Positions 60,833 to 64,000 of a DNA stretch of 64,000 nucleotides are shown here, piece by piece. The notes under the pieces were generated by a model. That model did no database searches, was not told the DNA's origin, and worked only from the letters and a program-made list of their open reading frames with translations. The number at the start of each line of letters is the position of its first letter. Within the stretch, counting starts at the first letter, position 1. Position numbers and translations under genes: made by a program. The stretch is taken from positions 22,803-86,802 of the forward strand of contig NZ_LOHP01000001.1 in assembly GCF_001482305.1 (NCBI RefSeq), read 5' to 3'. The DNA comes from Leucobacter sp. G161 (GTDB lineage: Bacteria > Actinomycetota > Actinomycetes > Actinomycetales > Microbacteriaceae).

Positions 60833-62122
60833 ATGGCTGCACTGGGACGCTACGCGAAGTCTCTCGAACAACTGGAACGCGCGCGACGAGTGACTCCGCT
60901 CGGCACCCAAACCTTCTCTAAGTCGACGAAGACGCTTCCCGCTGGGCTTGCTCCGTTGTACTCCGACAGGGCGAAGGCGGGGCGAATCTGGGATATCGAC
61001 GGGAACGAGTACGTCGACCTGATGAGCGCCCTCGCCTCAGTGAATCTCGGTTATGCTGACTCTGAAATCAATGCAGCCGTGGCTGGGCAACTCGAGCGGG
61101 GAACGACGATTTCGTTGACCCACCCGATCGAGGCTGAGGTTGCACAGCTTGTAATCGATCTCGTGCCGTGCGCGGAGAAGGTCAAGTTCGGTAAGAATGG
61201 GAGTGACGCAACGACCGCTGCAATCCGCATTGCTCGTGCACACACCGGACGGGACCACCTCGTCACGTGCGGCTATCACGGATGGCAGGATTGGTTCATC
61301 GGCAGTATGGACTCCCGCTCGCTAGGTGTACCGCAGGCTTACGCCGATCTTATTCATCCGACGCCCTACAACGACCTGGGTGCGCTTGAAGACCTGTTGA
61401 GTTCGCAAGCTGTTGCCGCGGTTGTCATCGAGCCGATGACATTCATTTGGCCAGAACCTGGCTATTTAGCTGGCGTCAAGGAACTCGCTCATCGCTACGG
61501 GGCTCTCCTCATTTTCGATGAGATGGTGACCGGGTTTCGTTTCGCGCCAGGAGGAGCACAAGAATACTTTGATGTGACACCCGACCTTGCAACGTTCGGC
61601 AAGGGGATCGCGAACGGGTATCCACTTTCTGCCGTCGCGGGACGAGCAGAATTGATTGATGTGCTCGAGACTGCCTTCATCTCGGGGACGTTTGGCGGCG
61701 AATTGCTTTCGCTGACCGCCGCCAAAGTCGTGCTCGAACGAATCAAAGGATCTGACGTCGTCGCACGGGTCGCGCAGACCGGGAAAGAGCTGGCGCAGCG
61801 AGTCGACTCAGAGATTGAAGCTGCAGGACTTGGAGACGTGCTGAGTCTTCAGGGGCATGATGCCTGGAAGTTCCTGATTTGGAACCCCGAAGCCCAAGAA
61901 ATCGACGCGTTGAAGTATCTCTTCATGCAGGAAATGAGCCGTAATGGGGTGCTCATGATTGCAACCCATAATGTGACCGCCGCCCATGACGCAGCAGACC
62001 TTGATCACGTTGTGGCAGCCTACCGTGCTACCTTCGCCGTGCTGAACGAAGCAATTCGAGGGAACGACGCAGCAGCGAGGCTCGACGGAGATATCGCTGA
62101 AATCGGCCGTAGCATTCGATGA
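60833..62122 (+). CDS. Class III aminotransferase (glutamate-1-semialdehyde aminomutase-like)
   Basis: This 429-residue PLP enzyme has PLGTQTFSKSTKTLPAGLAP, RIWDIDGNEYVDLMSALASV, GKNGSDATTAAIRIARAHTG, HGWQDWFIGSMDS, LLIFDEMVTGFRFAPGGAQE and ATFGKGIANGYPLSAVAG (PLP lysine). It is GSA-aminomutase-like, but the context is sugar-related rather than heme. ATG 60833 sits eight bases after AAAGGAG; ATG 60827 overlaps the previous stop but is too near the RBS. It probably aminates a sugar or a side-chain of the nonulosonic acid, together with the aldo/keto reductase. Confidence 0.85.
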   Translation: MAALGRYAKSLEQLERARRVTPLGTQTFSKSTKTLPAGLAPLYSDRAKAGRIWDIDGNEYVDLMSALASVNLGYADSEINAAVAGQLERGTTISLTHPIEAEVAQLVIDLVPCAEKVKFGKNGSDATTAAIRIARAHTGRDHLVTCGYHGWQDWFIGSMDSRSLGVPQAYADLIHPTPYNDLGALEDLLSSQAVAAVVIEPMTFIWPEPGYLAGVKELAHRYGALLIFDEMVTGFRFAPGGAQEYFDVTPDLATFGKGIANGYPLSAVAGRAELIDVLETAFISGTFGGELLSLTAAKVVLERIKGSDVVARVAQTGKELAQRVDSEIEAAGLGDVLSLQGHDAWKFLIWNPEAQEIDALKYLFMQEMSRNGVLMIATHNVTAAHDAADLDHVVAAYRATFAVLNEAIRGNDAAARLDGDIAEIGRSIR

Positions 62123-62285
62123 AATGGGCAGTTGGTCGCTGAGCCAGGTCCCCTGACCAAGAGGCGTACAGTGTCGCGTGCAGCGATACGTCGTTGGGGC
62201 TCATGTAGATAGCTTGCCGCGTAAAACGGCTATCAACTACAGTGGTCATATTATTGGATCTCAATGTTTAGTTGAAGGTGAATCT

Positions 62286-64000
62286 GTGGCGATGAAGAAG
62301 CGGATTTGGTCCGTGCTGATGGCTGCCCTTTCCGCCAGCGCGATTGTTGCTGCGTCGGCTCTAGTCGTAGTCGCTCATCCTGCGCCAGCTAACGCCTGGA
62401 GTACAACCGATTTTAAACCGAGCAACATCATCGACGACGGCCTCTTCTACAACGGCAACTCGATGAGCGTTGCTGAGGTGCAGGCTTTCTTGAACAAGCG
62501 TGTTCCTCAGTGCTGGCTAGGCCGGGCAGGCTACGAGGTGGGAAAACCTGTCACTTGGAACGGGCCGACAAAGCTTGCATCAAAGTGCACTCGTGACTTC
62601 ACAACGACGACGAGCTCACGCGCTGCCAACGCGTACTGCAAAGCCTATACAGGTGCACCGAATGAGAAGGCCGCCGCAATCATTTCTAAGGTCGGTGCGG
62701 CCTGCGGTATTAGCCCCAAAGTTCTTCTGGTGATGCTCGAAAAAGAACAAAGCTTGATAACCGACCCCTGGCCGAATGAAAACCAGTACTTTATGGCAAT
62801 GGGGTATGCCTGTCCTGACAGCGGGCCGGGTGGCACTGCCGCCTGCGACCCAAAGCAGGGAGGGTTTTTTCAACAGGTTTACCGGGCTGCATGGCAGCTG
62901 AAGGTGTACCGGGCCCATTCAAATTCTTACAGTTACAAGCCTCTCAAAAGCAACTATATTCAGTGGCACCCCAGCCAGTCGTGTGGCGGATCCAATGTTT
63001 ACATTGAGAACTGGGCTACCGCTGCGCTGTACATTTACACGCCATACCAGCCGAACCAGGCAGCACTCAGGGCTGGTTCAGGGACCGGCGACAAATGCTC
63101 CTCATATGGGAATCGTAACTTCTACATTCTCTGGAACTCCTGGTTTGGCGCGTCGGTGATCGATGATCAGATGTCGCCCGGAATCCGACAGGTGTTCGAC
63201 CAAGCGTTGGCTTCGGGCTTTAACTACGGTAAACCACTCAGCGCGAGACGCACCGTCTCTGCGAATGGTGGCGGTTTCCAAATGGAATTCGAAAACGGGT
63301 TAATCACTGAGTCGAAAGTGCTCGGTAAGAGTTTTGGAATCCTGCGGGGCTGGATGATGGACGCCTATCTTGCAGCGGGCGGAGCTGAAGGCTCGTGGGG
63401 CTTCCTTGCTAGCGGGATCTCCGGTGTTGCGGCGGATGGTAACTACCGGGCCGCATTCCAGCACGGAACGACCGTGTACGATCCCAAGAACGTCGTCATG
63501 CAGCACATGCCGACGAAGGTGTTCCAGGCTTGGCAGAAGCGAGGGGAGCAGAACGGCCCTCTTGGGTTCCCCACGCAAGGTGCGTATAGACACGCTGCTG
63601 CTGCAGTGAGCCAGCTGTTTCAAGGCGGAACGCTCATGGTTTCAGGGGGAGGAAATGCTGTCCTAAACGCGACCGAACTGCAGTCGTGGAAGACGCTCGG
63701 GGGCTACGCTGCTGTTGGTCTGGTGACCGGGGACGCGGTGGCTTTCGGAGGCAAGAGCTATCGACCCACTCAGAAGGGAGGAATTGTTCAAACTTCAGCA
63801 ACAGCACACGTTTTCGTGCCTGCCGGAATCTTCGAGCGGTTCGTTTCTTCTGAAGCGACGGTGCAGAGCTGGGGTTGGCCGGTATCTCCGATCAAGTTGA
63901 GCGGGGGGATCGGGATGAAATTCCAGAACGGTAATGCGGTGTACTCCTCAACGACCGGGGTTGCAGCTTTCATGCAGACTGGGACGTTTGACAAGTGGGT
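62286..64000 (+). CDS. Secreted protein with LGFP repeats (3' end missing)
   Basis: This frame is open from GTG 62286 (after GAAGGTG) to the right edge, at least 571 residues. A signal peptide (KKRIWSVLMAALSASAIVAA, then PAPANAWS) comes first. The next domain (about 40-295) has SVAEVQAFLNKRV, SPKVLLVMLEKEQSLITDPW and FFQQVYRAAWQLKVYRAH, with several Cys; a lysozyme-like or wall-binding fold is possible because of the E-K-E-Q-S block. LGFP repeats follow, for example GSWGFLASGISGVAADGNYR and GPLGFPTQGAYRH. LGFP repeats bind the cell wall in actinobacteria. It follows the Pse cluster on the same strand after 163 bases. Confidence 0.85.
   Translation, partial: MAMKKRIWSVLMAALSASAIVAASALVVVAHPAPANAWSTTDFKPSNIIDDGLFYNGNSMSVAEVQAFLNKRVPQCWLGRAGYEVGKPVTWNGPTKLASKCTRDFTTTTSSRAANAYCKAYTGAPNEKAAAIISKVGAACGISPKVLLVMLEKEQSLITDPWPNENQYFMAMGYACPDSGPGGTAACDPKQGGFFQQVYRAAWQLKVYRAHSNSYSYKPLKSNYIQWHPSQSCGGSNVYIENWATAALYIYTPYQPNQAALRAGSGTGDKCSSYGNRNFYILWNSWFGASVIDDQMSPGIRQVFDQALASGFNYGKPLSARRTVSANGGGFQMEFENGLITESKVLGKSFGILRGWMMDAYLAAGGAEGSWGFLASGISGVAADGNYRAAFQHGTTVYDPKNVVMQHMPTKVFQAWQKRGEQNGPLGFPTQGAYRHAAAAVSQLFQGGTLMVSGGGNAVLNATELQSWKTLGGYAAVGLVTGDAVAFGGKSYRPTQKGGIVQTSATAHVFVPAGIFERFVSSEATVQSWGWPVSPIKLSGGIGMKFQNGNAVYSSTTGVAAFMQTGTFDKW

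Overview
The window looks like the chromosome of a high-GC Gram-positive bacterium, most likely a Microbacteriaceae actinobacterium of the Leucobacter type. The grounds are the GC-rich codon use, a short archaeal-type aspartyl-tRNA synthetase, an actinobacterial sdhCDAB operon, GlfT2-like glycosyltransferases, LCP and LGFP wall proteins and an LPxTG surface protein. This placement is inference; no rRNA or tRNA gene was recognised in the window.

Region 1 (1-11.5 kb) is accessory and visibly less GC-rich than what follows. It opens with the tail of an unknown gene and a two-gene CBASS-type anti-phage module (SLATT membrane effector plus CD-NTase with an AGS-C sensor domain). A two-TM coiled-coil protein of unknown function follows. 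Next comes a divergent catabolic locus: a TRAP transporter (P, Q and M subunits) co-directional with a crotonase/FadB-like protein whose dehydrogenase half has decayed, facing an acyl-CoA ligase and a TetR regulator. A perfect palindrome sits before the ligase, and a 69-bp remnant of a second ligase overlaps the TetR start. Together these suggest uptake and CoA-dependent breakdown of an unidentified carboxylic acid.

Region 2 (11.6-39 kb) is mostly core: a thioredoxin-fold protein, a Dabb protein, CdaR plus glycerate kinase, an orphan Phd-type antitoxin, a sarcosine/N-methyltryptophan oxidase, an XRE-cupin regulator divergent from a thioredoxin-reductase-like enzyme and a methyltransferase, a cupin remnant, aspS, manC, sdhCDAB (sdhA carries a one-base deletion), an LPxTG surface protein with SHIRT-like repeats, an ECF sigma/anti-sigma fusion with a tandem-repeat proline-rich tail, a YihY protein, purK, purE, galE, an LCP wall-polymer ligase, a GT2 enzyme, a TetR regulator and an SDR with an extra N-terminal domain.

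Region 3 (39-64 kb) is a large surface-polysaccharide locus of drifting base composition. It has GT2 and GT4 glycosyltransferases, a hexapeptide acyltransferase, a Gfo/Idh/MocA oxidoreductase, a Wzm/Wzt-type ABC exporter whose ATPase has an LGFP-like tail, a LicD-methyltransferase fusion and a DPM-like/DUF2304/DUF6541-like membrane set. It also has what looks like a complete CMP-pseudaminic acid pathway: PseI, a PseG-GNAT (PseH-like) fusion, PseB, PseC and an SpsF-type cytidylyltransferase. This is accompanied by a candidate GT-B transferase, an aldo/keto reductase and a class III aminotransferase. A secreted protein with LGFP repeats runs off the right edge. The working picture is a cell-wall-linked glycan containing pseudaminic acid or a derivative, assembled in the cytoplasm, exported by the ABC transporter and attached to the wall by LCP enzymes.
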